Source: an uncultured Agathobaculum sp. (GTDB lineage Bacteria; Bacillota; Clostridia; Oscillospirales; Butyricicoccaceae). Taken from it: 64,000 bases of DNA. The notes beneath the pieces were generated by a model. The model worked only from the letters and a program-made list of their open reading frames with translations. It did no database searches and was not told the origin of the DNA. Position numbers and translations under genes: made by a program. Each line of letters opens with the position of its first letter. Within the stretch, counting starts at the first letter, position 1. The DNA lies in the NCBI RefSeq assembly GCF_944380985.1, contig NZ_CALWJJ010000007.1, forward strand, positions 1 through 64,000, in the 5' to 3' direction. Positions 55,514 to 64,000 of the stretch are shown one piece after another.

Positions 55514-57358
55514 TCACTCAACCGTGACCGATTTCGCCAGATTTCGAGGTTTATCGACATCACAATTACGCTCTACCGCCACATAGTATGCCAAAAGCTG
55601 CATGGGAATAATCGACAGTGACGCCGAAAATTCATACAAGCATTTCGGCAGGCGGATGATATGCTGGCAAACCGACTCATCACCCGTAAAATCATCCGTT
55701 GTGACAAGTACGACGCTCGCGCCGCGCGCAATCACCTCTCGGATGTTAGACACAGTCTTTTCAAACAGTGCAGGCTGCGTCGCCAGTGCGACAACCAGCG
55801 TTCCTTCCTCGATCAGCGAGATGGTGCCGTGCTTTAATTCGCCCGCTGCATATGCCTCTGAGTGGATATAGGAGATCTCTTTAAGTTTGAGCGATGCCTC
55901 GAGCGCCGCGGCGTAATCCAGCCCACGGCCAAGGAAGAACACGCTCGGCCGATTGGCATATAGCGTTGCGATGCGCTGCATATCCTGCTGGCATTCGAGC
56001 GTCTTTTCGATGCATTCCGGCAGGCGTTGCAGCTCGGCGCACAGCGCGCGCTCATCGCCAATCGAGATCAGGCCGCGTGTGCGCGCAATTTTGACCGAGA
56101 TCAGATAGAGTGCCGCGAGCTGCGCGGAATACGCTTTGGTGGTCGCGACCGCGATCTCGGGGCCGGCCCAAGTATAGAGCACACCGTCCGCCTCGCGTGC
56201 AATCGTCGAAGAGACCACATTGACTACTGCTATCGTAAACGCACCCGCCTGCTTTGCCAGCCGCATTGCTGCAAGCGTGTCTGCAGTCTCACCTGACTGG
56301 CTGATGACAATACACAAATCTTTTTTACCGATAATCGGATTTTCATAGCGAAATTCAGAGGCAACTTCTGCTGTACAACGGATACGGCACATCGCCTCGA
56401 TCACGCGCTTGCCTACCATGCCCGCATGCAGCGCGGAGCCACAGGCGACAATGTGGATGTTTTCAATCTCGCGCAGGCGCTCATCGGTCAGGCCGTTGTC
56501 TTCAAACAGGACGGCGTTGTTTTGCAGCCGTGGTTTAACCGTGTCTGCGACCGCCTTGGGCTGCTCCATGATTTCTTTAATCATAAAATGCTGGTAACCG
56601 CCCTTTTCCGCAGCGGACATATCCCAGTCGGCTGTCTGCACCGGTTTATCGACCATGTCGCCAAACTCATTCATCACGGTTACGCTGTCCGGACGGACGA
56701 CCGCTACCTCGTTGTCATCGAGGATGATATAACGCTTGGTGCGGCTAATGATCGCGGTGATGTCGGAGGCGATCATGTTTTCCCCCTCGCCGATGCCGAT
56801 GACCAGCGGATTGTCGCGCCGCGCCGCGACAATCTCCTCCGGATTATCCATCGATACAACGCCAAGCGCATATGACCCGCGGATACGCTGAACCGCGCCC
56901 AGCACGGTCTGCGCCAGATCCTCCTGCTTACCGGTGTGCAGATAGTCCACCAGGTGCGCTACGGTCTCGGTATCGGTCTCGGATTGGAAGGTATAACCGT
57001 GCGCCTCCAGGCTCTCACGCAGTTCCTTGTAATTTTCTATAATACCGTTGTGTACGACGGCAACCTTGCCCGCGCCCTCCCGGCCGCCAAGATGCGGATG
57101 CGAATTACGGTCAGACGGCTCGCCATGCGTCGCCCAGCGCGTGTGCCCGATGCCGCAGGTGCAGTCGAGTCCGCCCTCCGCTTTGATCTTCTCCTCCAAA
57201 TTGGAGATGCGGCCCTGCGTTTTGACAACGCGTAGCCCCTCCCCTGTAAACGCCGCGATGCCCGCCGAATCATAGCCTCGGTATTCCAGGCTGTACAAGC
57301 CTTTGAGCAGAATGGGCAGTGCATTTTCGCGCCCGGTAAAACCAACGATTCCACACAT
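55514..57358 (-). CDS. glmS: glutamine:fructose-6-phosphate aminotransferase
   Basis: GlmS makes glucosamine 6-phosphate, the entry to amino-sugar synthesis. The start must be ATG 57358, since MCGIVG places the nucleophile Cys directly after Met. GGAGG lies 11 bases upstream. The amidotransferase domain has HTRWATHGEPS, and the two SIS domains contain SQSGETADT and the KPRNLAKSVTVE end. At 614 residues the length is normal. A glmS ribozyme precedes it. Confidence 0.97.
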   Translation of the reverse strand: MCGIVGFTGRENALPILLKGLYSLEYRGYDSAGIAAFTGEGLRVVKTQGRISNLEEKIKAEGGLDCTCGIGHTRWATHGEPSDRNSHPHLGGREGAGKVAVVHNGIIENYKELRESLEAHGYTFQSETDTETVAHLVDYLHTGKQEDLAQTVLGAVQRIRGSYALGVVSMDNPEEIVAARRDNPLVIGIGEGENMIASDITAIISRTKRYIILDDNEVAVVRPDSVTVMNEFGDMVDKPVQTADWDMSAAEKGGYQHFMIKEIMEQPKAVADTVKPRLQNNAVLFEDNGLTDERLREIENIHIVACGSALHAGMVGKRVIEAMCRIRCTAEVASEFRYENPIIGKKDLCIVISQSGETADTLAAMRLAKQAGAFTIAVVNVVSSTIAREADGVLYTWAGPEIAVATTKAYSAQLAALYLISVKIARTRGLISIGDERALCAELQRLPECIEKTLECQQDMQRIATLYANRPSVFFLGRGLDYAAALEASLKLKEISYIHSEAYAAGELKHGTISLIEEGTLVVALATQPALFEKTVSNIREVIARGASVVLVTTDDFTGDESVCQHIIRLPKCLYEFSASLSIIPMQLLAYYVAVERNCDVDKPRNLAKSVTVE

Positions 57359-57424
57359 ATCAATCAATTCCTCCTAAAAAAGGATGGCAGTTTACTGATT
57401 TTGAATATAAAAATAGTGCGTTAT

Positions 57425-57573
57425 GCAGGAAACTGCTCTGTGCGCGCGGTCACCCACGCGTTTTAACAGCCTGCTTACGACCAACCCACTCATGGCCGAA
57501 GGGCATCCGCCGAAACTTTCGATCAACCCTTTCCTCGTCAACTGCGATACCGGCTGCACCGCAGTTCTGGCGC
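57425..57573 (-). ncRNA. glmS ribozyme
   Basis: This self-cleaving riboswitch uses glucosamine 6-phosphate as cofactor and lowers glmS mRNA. The conserved AGCGCCAGAACT starts at 57574, so cleavage is expected between A57574 and G57573. The core GTTGACGAGG, ATCGAAAGTTTCGGCGGATG and the CCCTTCGGCC region match the class. It fills most of the 309-base gap between glmM and glmS. The 3-prime limit is approximate. Confidence 0.93.
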
Positions 57574-57580
57574 TTTGCAT

Positions 57581-57586
57581 ATTATA
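57581..57586 (-). promoter_or_regulatory. -10 element of the glmS promoter
   Basis: TATAAT on the minus strand puts the transcription start only a few bases before the ribozyme cleavage site, as is typical. No good -35 was found. Confidence 0.55.
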
Positions 57587-57630
57587 GAGTTTTACGACCC
57601 AACACTCTCGCCTCCCTCCACACAGAACAA

Positions 57631-57655
57631 GGTGGATGCAAAAACCACATCCACC
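57631..57655 (-). terminator. probable terminator of the ruvCAB-glmM transcript
   Basis: GGTGGATG and CATCCACC form a perfect 8-bp stem; the minus strand continues TTGTTCTGT, an imperfect U-tract. Confidence 0.55.
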
Positions 57656-57676
57656 TTTTCCGCTGGCTTTTTCTTA

Positions 57677-59029
57677 TTATACGACAGACTCAATCACCTT
57701 GGCAACCCTTTTTGCCAAGGTATCGACCTGCACGCTGTCCTTCCCTTCGACCATAACGCGCACGAGCGCCTCAGTGCCCGAGGGTCGCACCAGGATACGG
57801 CCCGCTTGGCCCAGCTCGCCCGCAGCCTGTTCAATCGCTTCCTTGACCGCAGGTAGCTGCTGTAAGCTTGCCTTTTTGTCGTTTGGCACTTTAACGTTAA
57901 TCATCACCTGCGGCCACGGCACAACCTCAGCTGCAATCTCCGAGCATTTCCTGCCGCTAGCCTTGAGAATGGACATGAATTGCAGCGCGGTCAGCTCGCC
58001 GTCGCCTGTCGAGGCGTATTCCAGAAAAATCACATGGCCGGACTGCTCGCCGCCCAGGATATAGCCTTTTTGCAGCATCATTTCCAGCACATAACGGTCG
58101 CCGACATTCGAGCACTCAATGCGCATGTCGTTTGCCGCGGCATAGGCATGCAGCCCCATATTGGACAGTACAGTTGCGACAAACGCGCCGCCGCGCAGCT
58201 TGCCCTGCTTTTTCATATGCGCCGCGCATACCGCCATGATGCGGTCGCCGTCAAGTTCTTCGCCAGTCTCGTCAACGATCAGACAACGGTCGGCGTCACC
58301 GTCAAACGCCACACCCAAATCAAAGTCGCCGCTCTTGACGCGTTTTTTCAGTTGGTCCAAGTGCGTTGAGCCGCAGCCCGCGTTAATATTGACGCCATCC
58401 GGCTCATAGTAGCGGATCTCCGCTCTGCACTCGACCAAACGCATCAAACGCTCGACCGTAGTCGAAGAAGCACCGTTTGCACAGTCCACCGCCACGCGCA
58501 GACCGGACAGATCACCTGGAATAGTTTCCGCCAGATGATCGGTATACTCGACAACCGGGTCGATCTTGCTTTGCAGCACACGTCCCAGTTTTTCATGCGT
58601 CGCCCGCGGGATGGCTTCTAAATCATCAATCAAGTCCTCGATCTTGGCCTCGGTCTCGTCCGGCAGCTTATAGCCGTTGCCCGCAAAGATCTTAATGCCG
58701 TTATATTCAAATGAATTATGGCTGGCCGAGATGACGATACCCGCGTCCGCCTTGTGTTTAATGGTCAGATAGGCCACGGCCGGCGTCGGGATAACGCCAA
58801 GCAGCTCAACATCGGCGCCGACCGAGCAAATGCCCGCAACAAGCGCGTTTTCCAGCATATCCGAGGAGATGCGCGTATCCTTTCCTATGAGCAGCTTGGC
58901 CTTGCCGCTGTGGCCTGCCTCCTGCGTTAGCACATAGGCCGCTGCCGCGCCAATTTTGAAAGCGAGCAGCGCGTCAAGCTCGACGTTTGCTACGCCGCGC
59001 ACGCCGTCCGTTCCGAAATATCTACCCAA
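57677..59029 (-). CDS. glmM: phosphoglucosamine mutase
   Basis: GlmM converts glucosamine 6-phosphate to glucosamine 1-phosphate, the step after GlmS. The phosphorylated Ser is in VISASHN (Ser103), the metal loop is DGDADRC, and the sugar loop has GEQSGH. TTG 59029 (GRYFGTDGVRG) gives the standard N-terminus and lies eight bases after AGGTG; the GTG at 59038 touches that site. Length 450. It follows ruvB by 37 bases. Confidence 0.96.
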   Translation of the reverse strand: MGRYFGTDGVRGVANVELDALLAFKIGAAAAYVLTQEAGHSGKAKLLIGKDTRISSDMLENALVAGICSVGADVELLGVIPTPAVAYLTIKHKADAGIVISASHNSFEYNGIKIFAGNGYKLPDETEAKIEDLIDDLEAIPRATHEKLGRVLQSKIDPVVEYTDHLAETIPGDLSGLRVAVDCANGASSTTVERLMRLVECRAEIRYYEPDGVNINAGCGSTHLDQLKKRVKSGDFDLGVAFDGDADRCLIVDETGEELDGDRIMAVCAAHMKKQGKLRGGAFVATVLSNMGLHAYAAANDMRIECSNVGDRYVLEMMLQKGYILGGEQSGHVIFLEYASTGDGELTALQFMSILKASGRKCSEIAAEVVPWPQVMINVKVPNDKKASLQQLPAVKEAIEQAAGELGQAGRILVRPSGTEALVRVMVEGKDSVQVDTLAKRVAKVIESVV

Positions 59030-59066
59030 ATGTAACACACCTAACTTTCATTATGATAAAGACAGG

Positions 59067-60107
59067 TCAAAGCACCTGCTGCCCGTCTGCCGGTTCCATA
59101 TGCAGGTGGCGGTATGCCTGTAAGGTCACGCAGCGCCCGCGCGGCGTGCGGCTCAAAAAGCCGATCTGCATGAGATAAGGCTCATAAACATCCTCGAGTG
59201 TGATTGCTTCCTCGCCGATCGTGGCTGCCAGCGTATCCAGCCCGACAGGACCGCCGCCATAGTTTTGGATAATGCTGGTCAGCATCGTTCGGTCAATGTT
59301 ATCCAGCCCAAGCTCATCGATCTCGAGCGCACGCAGCGCAAGGTCAGCGCTCTGCTTGTCGATCACGCCTGTGCCGCGCACCTGGGCAAAATCGCGCACA
59401 CGGCGCAGCAGCCGATTGGCGATGCGCGGCGTGCCGCGGCTGCGGCGCGCGATTTCAAACGCGCCCTCCCGCTTACAGGGTATATTCAGTATGCCGGCCG
59501 ATCGCTCAACAATGCCGCACAGTTCCTCGGGCGAATAAAGCTCAAGCCGCAGCATAACGCCGAAACGGTCGCGCAGCGGATTGGTCATCTGGCCCGCGCG
59601 CGTCGTCGCGCCGATCAGCGTAAAGCGCGGCAGATCAATACGAATCGAACGCGCCGACGGCCCCTTGCCAATGATGATGTCGAGGGCAAAATCCTCCATC
59701 GCAGGATATAGTATCTCCTCAACCGCACGATCAAGCCGGTGGATCTCGTCGATAAACAAAATATCATCTTCCGATAAATTTGTCAATAAAGCCGCCAAAT
59801 CACCCGCTTTTTCGATCGCAGGGCCGCTTGTAATGCGAATATTAACGCCCATCTCGGCCGCAATAATACCCGCGAGCGTAGTTTTGCCAAGGCCCGGCGG
59901 GCCGTAAAGCAGCGTATGGTCGAGCGGCTCGCCGCGCAGCTTGGCGGCCTCGATGTAAACCATCAGGTTTTCCTTGGCTTTGGCCTGGCCGATGTAGTCC
60001 GCCAAGGATTTGGGACGAAGCGAGTTTTCCGCTTCGTCCTCAGACAGCTGCCGCGTCGAGATGATACGCTCGTCATCGGCCATGCCGCCGGAAAATTCGA
60101 TGCTCAA
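59067..60107 (-). CDS. ruvB: Holliday junction branch migration helicase RuvB
   Basis: RuvB is the AAA+ motor of Holliday junction migration. The 346 residues show Walker [10 protein letters not shown], Walker [10 protein letters not shown], sensor [10 protein letters not shown] and the winged-helix end (RTPRGR). It lies 12 bases after ruvA. Confidence 0.97.
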   Translation of the reverse strand: MSIEFSGGMADDERIISTRQLSEDEAENSLRPKSLADYIGQAKAKENLMVYIEAAKLRGEPLDHTLLYGPPGLGKTTLAGIIAAEMGVNIRITSGPAIEKAGDLAALLTNLSEDDILFIDEIHRLDRAVEEILYPAMEDFALDIIIGKGPSARSIRIDLPRFTLIGATTRAGQMTNPLRDRFGVMLRLELYSPEELCGIVERSAGILNIPCKREGAFEIARRSRGTPRIANRLLRRVRDFAQVRGTGVIDKQSADLALRALEIDELGLDNIDRTMLTSIIQNYGGGPVGLDTLAATIGEEAITLEDVYEPYLMQIGFLSRTPRGRCVTLQAYRHLHMEPADGQQVL

Positions 60108-60119
60108 AACTACACTCCC

Positions 60120-60728
60120 TTACTGTTTCACCAGCTTTTTCAGACAGCTTCGGATAATGTCCTCAGCCTCCATGCCCGCCGTATCCAGACCCTCCATCGC
60201 GTGCAGCGCTTCTGCCTGGGTGTAGCCCAGCACCATGAGCGCCGCGACTGCCTCCTGCGTGTGGTTGACACCGCCAGTGGCCGCAGCCGCGGCAACCGGC
60301 GCGGCCACTGAAGACATTTCGAGCTGCTCCTTGCTCATTTTATCCCGCAGCTCGAGAACAATACGCTGGGCAATCTTCTTGCCGACTCCCGGCGCCTGCA
60401 TGAGCATTTTTTCATCGCCCGTGATGATAGATAGTGCAAGCCGGTCGGGCGGCGCGGCCGACAGAATAGACAACGCAGCCTTTGGCCCAACGCCCGATAC
60501 GCCGATCATCATCTCAAAGCACGAAAGCTCTTCTTCGTCGATAAAGCCATATAGCTCAAAGACGCCCTCGCGCACATTGAGATAGGTCAGAAGGCGCGCG
60601 CGCACGCCGGTCTTCAGTTTTCCGATTGTGTTTTGCGAGGCGTGGCACGCATAGCCCACACCGCCGCAGTCGATCACCGCCAGCCCCTGCCGGAGCATGG
60701 CGACCGTACCGTCTACATAATAAAACAT
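60120..60728 (-). CDS. ruvA: Holliday junction branch migration protein RuvA
   Basis: RuvA binds four-way junctions and loads RuvB. The 202 residues have the OB fold (YYVDGTVAM), helix-hairpin-helix motifs (VSGVGPKAALSIL, APGVGKKIAQRIVLEL) and the C-terminal RuvB-binding helix (VAALMVLGYTQAEA). Its ATG follows the ruvC stop with no gap. Confidence 0.97.
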   Translation of the reverse strand: MFYYVDGTVAMLRQGLAVIDCGGVGYACHASQNTIGKLKTGVRARLLTYLNVREGVFELYGFIDEEELSCFEMMIGVSGVGPKAALSILSAAPPDRLALSIITGDEKMLMQAPGVGKKIAQRIVLELRDKMSKEQLEMSSVAAPVAAAAATGGVNHTQEAVAALMVLGYTQAEALHAMEGLDTAGMEAEDIIRSCLKKLVKQ

Positions 60729-61223
60729 TTACCGCAAATCCTCATATCGTTTTACTGCCCCTGTGTGGCCATGGCAAATGCAAAGCGCCAGCGCATCGGC
60801 TGCGTCGTCCGGCCGGGGCAGCTTGGTCAAGTGCAGAATGTTCTTGGTCATCTCCATCATTTGGTGCTTATCCGCGCTGCCGTAGCCGACGACCGCCATC
60901 TTAACCTGGTTTGGCGTATACGCGACAGGATGTAATCCCTTTTGCGCAAGCGCGAGCAGGATGACCCCCCTCGCCTGCGCAACCTGGATGCCGGTCGTGA
61001 TATTTTTGGAAAAAAACAGCTCTTCAACCGCAACCTCATCCGGATGGAAGGTATCGACAATCGTGCCGATGTCCGCGTAGATCTCGCAAAGGCGCAGGTG
61101 CATCGGCACGCCCGGTGCGGTCTTGATCGCACCGTACTGCACGGCCGTAAATTTCATATTGTCAAACCGCACAACGCCGTAGCCGATCGTGCCGTATCCC
61201 GGGTCGATACCAAGAATTGTCAT
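60729..61223 (-). CDS. ruvC: Holliday junction resolvase RuvC
   Basis: RuvC cuts Holliday junctions. The acidic active-site residues are in ILGIDPGYG (Asp7), VEELFF, and the C-terminal DDAADALALC. ATG 61223 fits GAGG upstream. At 164 residues it is normal. It is first in ruvC-ruvA-ruvB-glmM. Confidence 0.96.
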   Translation of the reverse strand: MTILGIDPGYGTIGYGVVRFDNMKFTAVQYGAIKTAPGVPMHLRLCEIYADIGTIVDTFHPDEVAVEELFFSKNITTGIQVAQARGVILLALAQKGLHPVAYTPNQVKMAVVGYGSADKHQMMEMTKNILHLTKLPRPDDAADALALCICHGHTGAVKRYEDLR

Positions 61224-61252
61224 ATACAAAATCCTCTGCCAATAACTTTTCT

Positions 61253-61281
61253 ATTTTAACATGAAACCAGCCTGCGTGCAA
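61253..61281 (-). promoter_or_regulatory. sigma-A promoter of ruvCAB-glmM
   Basis: TTGCAC (61281-61276), 17-base spacer and TGT plus TAAAAT (61258-61253), 30 bases before ruvC. Confidence 0.65.
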
Positions 61282-61293
61282 CACCTGGCACGC

Positions 61294-61316
61294 AAAAGAG
61301 CGGCGCAATGCCGCTC
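61294..61316 (-). terminator. rho-independent terminator of the wecB-PLP enzyme unit
   Basis: GAGCGG and CCGCTC (61298-61303, 61311-61316) with inner GC pairing; the minus strand continues CTTTTGCG. Confidence 0.7.
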
Positions 61317-61317
61317 C

Positions 61318-62574
61318 TTATCTCTCTTGCCGGTTTTTGATGCGCTCAGCCGCAAGCAGAATACCTGCTTTGCCCGAAGCATAGGTAAGGCCGCCCTGCA
61401 CATAGCACATATATGGCTCGCGCATCGGCGCATCCGCTGATAGCTCGATCGATGCGCCTTGTACAAAGGCCCCTGCCGCCATAATGACCTGATCGCCATA
61501 CCCCGGCATATTCCATGGCTCGGGCGTGACGAACGAGTCCACCGGCGCGCCTGCCTGAATGCCCTCGCAAAAGCGGCGCAACGGATCGGGCGCGCCGAAC
61601 GCGATGGTCTGGATAATGTCGTAACGCGGCTGCTCGGCTTTGGGGCTTACCTCGTAGCCCAATTTTTCCATCACCTTAGCGCAGAAAATCGCCGTCTTAA
61701 GCGCCTGTGCCGTGGTGTGCGGCGCGAGAAACAGCCCCTGATACAGCAGGCGGTTCTGACCCAGCGTGCAGCCGCACTCACCGCCAATGCCGGGCGCGGT
61801 CAGCCGATATGATGCATTCTCAACCAGGTCCGCGCGCCCCGCAATATAGCCGCCGGTAGGCGCAAGACCACCGCCCGGGTTTTTGATCAGTGAACCCGCA
61901 ACCAAATCGGCGCCGACCTGCGTCGGCTCTAGTTCTTCGACAAACTCACCGTAGCAGTTGTCCACCAGAATAGCGGCGGCCGGATTGGCCTGCCGCACGG
62001 TCCGGCAGATCTCCCCAATCTCAGCGCACGACAGTGTCTTTCGCACCGCGTAACCGCGGCTTCGCTGGATGAACACGAGCTTTACACGCTCGTCCTTTGC
62101 TGCCTTTGCAATTTCAGGCAGGTCGGGCAGACCTTCTTTCAGGTCGACCTGTTTATAACCAATGCCGTAATTCCTCATGCTACCGCAGTAGTCGCCGGTG
62201 ATCGTGTTCTGCAATGTATCATACGCCGGACCGGTGACCGAAAGCACTGTATCTCCGGTTCTGACCGCGGAGAAAAGCGCGCAGGACAGCGCATGCGTAC
62301 CGTTGACAAAGCCGATGCGCACAAGCGCGGCCTCGGCGCCGAAAATATCCGCATAGATGCGGTCAAACGTGTCTCGGCCGTAGTCATCATATCCATAGCC
62401 GGTCGTACCGGCAAACAGATTGTCGGACACGCGGTTTTTCGCAAAAGCTGCCAGCACCTTTTCCGTATTGCGGTCGCATATGTCCTCAATTCGCGTAAAG
62501 TATGGCATGATTTCGCGCTCGGCCTGCTGGCCAAGCGCGCGGATCTCCTCCGATATTTTCAAGTATCCTGACAT
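61318..62574 (-). CDS. PLP-dependent methionine gamma-lyase-like family protein (aluminium-resistance type)
   Basis: The 418 residues match the family long annotated as aluminium resistance protein. FAGTTGYGYDDYGRD and LVRIGFVNGTHAL begin the fold; VDNCYGEF holds the Asp for PLP, and the PLP Lys is in AGSLIKNPGGGLAPTGGY. The true substrate is not known to me. ATG 62574 (MSGYLK) has GGGAG 12 bases upstream. It follows the LolA-like gene. Confidence 0.9.
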   Translation of the reverse strand: MSGYLKISEEIRALGQQAEREIMPYFTRIEDICDRNTEKVLAAFAKNRVSDNLFAGTTGYGYDDYGRDTFDRIYADIFGAEAALVRIGFVNGTHALSCALFSAVRTGDTVLSVTGPAYDTLQNTITGDYCGSMRNYGIGYKQVDLKEGLPDLPEIAKAAKDERVKLVFIQRSRGYAVRKTLSCAEIGEICRTVRQANPAAAILVDNCYGEFVEELEPTQVGADLVAGSLIKNPGGGLAPTGGYIAGRADLVENASYRLTAPGIGGECGCTLGQNRLLYQGLFLAPHTTAQALKTAIFCAKVMEKLGYEVSPKAEQPRYDIIQTIAFGAPDPLRRFCEGIQAGAPVDSFVTPEPWNMPGYGDQVIMAAGAFVQGASIELSADAPMREPYMCYVQGGLTYASGKAGILLAAERIKNRQER

Positions 62575-62581
62575 TTTTCGG

Positions 62582-63352
62582 TCATTCTCCCAATAGCGAT
62601 GTTCCATCCGGCAGAGCAAACAGCGCCTCGCTAGGCGCTTCAATCTGTAAACTGGTGACGGTTACCTGCCGTGTCAGCGTGTCTCCGCTGTAAAAAGAGG
62701 CTGTCTTGAGCAGCCCGGAAGCCGCCGACACCGCATACACACAACGGTACCCTCCCTGTTCGAACGTAACCGTGACGCATGGCTCGTATTCCACATCCTG
62801 CCGCGCTGCTGCCAGCAGCTCGACGCCCTCGGCCAGCACATCCTCATAGGTTGGCAGCATGGCCGCAGCATCGTCGCTAAAATCGCCCCACGCCCCCCGG
62901 TAGGCGGTGCGCGCATTCGCGTTCCAGGCGTAGGCTGTCTCTCCATCGCGCAGCAGTGTGCTCTGCACGCCGCCTACTTCGTCTAACGTATCCGTGCGCA
63001 CGAGGCCATCCCGTACATAGCGTCGGCAGCGCAGTGCGGATGAGCCGCCCTCGTAATAGAGCGTATTTTCGATTGTGCAGCTGTATGCCGCAGGCCGGGT
63101 CAGCGAGGCGATCACGCTTTGTGCATTGTGCGTGCCAATTTCAACATCGGCAACGCTCTGTGCGGTCAACATGGCGCTGCCCTGGCTGACGGCCGGCGCG
63201 TCCGTGCTGCCCTGTGGCAGCGTAATACCTGTATCACGCCGGTACAGCACACCCGAAGATAGTACATAGCTCATCACCAGCAGCACAACCAGCACGCCCG
63301 CGCCGATTGCCGCAGTCATGGGCGCGGACAGGTTTTTGCGCGGCCGCATCAC
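62582..63352 (-). CDS. membrane-anchored LolA/LppX-like protein
   Basis: A basic N-terminus (MRPRKN) is followed by one hydrophobic segment (about residues 13-35) and a roughly 210-residue exterior domain with repeated beta strands (YSCTIENTLYYEGG, VTVTFEQGGYRCVYAV). The pattern resembles LolA/LppX lipid-binding folds and the lipoprotein gene before alr. GTG 63352 or ATG 63349 is the start; either overlaps the wecB stop. Function unknown; an envelope role is inferred from wecB. Confidence 0.75.
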   Translation of the reverse strand: MMRPRKNLSAPMTAAIGAGVLVVLLVMSYVLSSGVLYRRDTGITLPQGSTDAPAVSQGSAMLTAQSVADVEIGTHNAQSVIASLTRPAAYSCTIENTLYYEGGSSALRCRRYVRDGLVRTDTLDEVGGVQSTLLRDGETAYAWNANARTAYRGAWGDFSDDAAAMLPTYEDVLAEGVELLAAARQDVEYEPCVTVTFEQGGYRCVYAVSAASGLLKTASFYSGDTLTRQVTVTSLQIEAPSEALFALPDGTSLLGE

Positions 63353-64000
63353 GGCGCAAACGGCGCCGGCCCATCCGGCCGCAGGCCGAAATATTGCTCG
63401 ATCGCCTGCACAATACGCGCCGAGGTCTTGCCGTCGCCATAGGGGTTGACGGCATGCGCCATGGCGGCATATACCTGCCGATCGTCAAACAGCTTACGCG
63501 CAAGACGCACAATATTGTCCTGCTCAACGCCCGCGAGTTTTACCGTGCCAGCCTCAATCGCCTCGGGCCGCTCGGTCTCGCGGCGCAGCACCAGTACCGG
63601 TTTTCCGAGGCTTGGCGCCTCCTCCTGCAAGCCGCCTGAATCGGTCATAATCAGATAGCAGCGCGCCATCAGGTTGTGCATTTCGTCGACCGCGAGCGGG
63701 TGGATCAAATGAACGCGCTCGTTACCGCCCAGAAACTTTTCCGCCGTCTCGCGCACATAGGGGCTTAGATGCACCGGATAGACAAAGTGCACATCAGGAT
63801 AGGCTGCAGACAGCGCGGCGATTGCACGGCAGATGTTCTCCATCGGCGCACCGTAATTCTCGCGGCGATGCGCCGTAACCAGCACTACACGGTTGTTTTC
63901 ATAATCGATTGCCCGCAGCGCTGGATCACGAAAACAAAAATCCGGCCGAACGGTCATATGGATGGCGTCCACCACCGTGTTGCCGACCACAAATACACCG
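63349..64000 (-). CDS. wecB: UDP-N-acetylglucosamine 2-epimerase, 3-prime part
   Basis: The gene runs off the right edge, so only the C-terminal 216 or so residues are seen. VVGNTVVDA, VTAHRRENYG, MTDSGGLQEEAPSLGKPVL and ERPEAIEAGT are diagnostic for the non-hydrolysing epimerase that makes UDP-ManNAc. This sugar is used for linkage units of wall polymers, which suits the WecG/TagA-like enzyme at 38 kb. It overlaps the LolA-like gene by four bases or fewer. Confidence 0.95.
   Translation of the reverse strand, partial: GVFVVGNTVVDAIHMTVRPDFCFRDPALRAIDYENNRVVLVTAHRRENYGAPMENICRAIAALSAAYPDVHFVYPVHLSPYVRETAEKFLGGNERVHLIHPLAVDEMHNLMARCYLIMTDSGGLQEEAPSLGKPVLVLRRETERPEAIEAGTVKLAGVEQDNIVRLARKLFDDRQVYAAMAHAVNPYGDGKTSARIVQAIEQYFGLRPDGPAPFAP

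Noticed and set aside
57392-57580. 62-codon open frame upstream of glmS
   Set aside because: It lies wholly inside the glmS ribozyme, whose conserved bases explain the sequence.

Overview
This window looks like chromosomal DNA from a Gram-positive, spore-forming member of class Clostridia, probably near Oscillospirales. Lineage below class is inference. Support comes from whiA, an early-sporulation sigma factor (SigH), a Leu T-box leader, a glmS ribozyme, RqcH, TrmK, CPBP and DUF368 membrane proteins, AGGAGG-type ribosome binding sites and many consensus sigma-A promoters. Coding density is very high, and only 8 of about 63 genes lie on the + strand. I saw no tRNA, rRNA, CRISPR array, insertion sequence or prophage.

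Layout. 1-9.6 kb: guaA; an SLH-domain surface protein; a Bcp peroxiredoxin; an unrecognised gene; a MazF toxin without a visible antitoxin; the nnrD-lipoprotein-alr operon; a TTG-start amidase; pfkA with an SDR gene. 9.6-15.9 kb: murB-rapZ-whiA-dnaE, with no yvcK. 16-21.3 kb: PDZ/radical-SAM protein-der-plsY-gpsA, then yceD-rpmF. 21.4-29.7 kb: a RluA-type pseudouridine synthase, a polysaccharide deacetylase, a small zinc ribbon with a frameshifted degV, a glycosyltransferase followed by a collagen-like protein built on 72-bp repeats, and a condensation-fold acyltransferase. 29.7-38.3 kb: a ten-gene minus-strand operon for glycosyl transfer, thymidylate synthesis, acyl transfer, folate salvage, peptidoglycan processing and lipid-carrier recycling. 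38.4-43.6 kb: a lone holin-like gene and the T-box-controlled leuACDB operon. 43.6-46.9 kb: a symporter, a PAP2 phosphatase and a flippase. 47-54.2 kb: trmK-nif3-rqcH-dcd, then a fusion of a TetM-like ribosomal GTPase to a YacP/Rae1-type NYN nuclease, then an Rrf2 regulator. 54.4-61.2 kb: a four-CxxC protein, sigH, and ruvCAB-glmM-glmS with a glmS ribozyme. 61.3-64 kb: a PLP enzyme, a membrane-anchored LolA-like protein and the 3-prime part of wecB.

Together the region is mostly housekeeping: cell-envelope precursors (GlmM/GlmS, MurB, Alr, WecB, WecG/TagA type, PAP2, DUF368, MltG), translation and ribosome quality control, DNA replication and repair, and leucine synthesis. The most unusual item is the 855-residue TetM-like/NYN fusion, which joins a domain family that works at the ribosomal A site to a family containing an A-site mRNA nuclease. 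It is encoded near rqcH. The collagen-like gene with its adjacent glycosyltransferase is the second most interesting locus.
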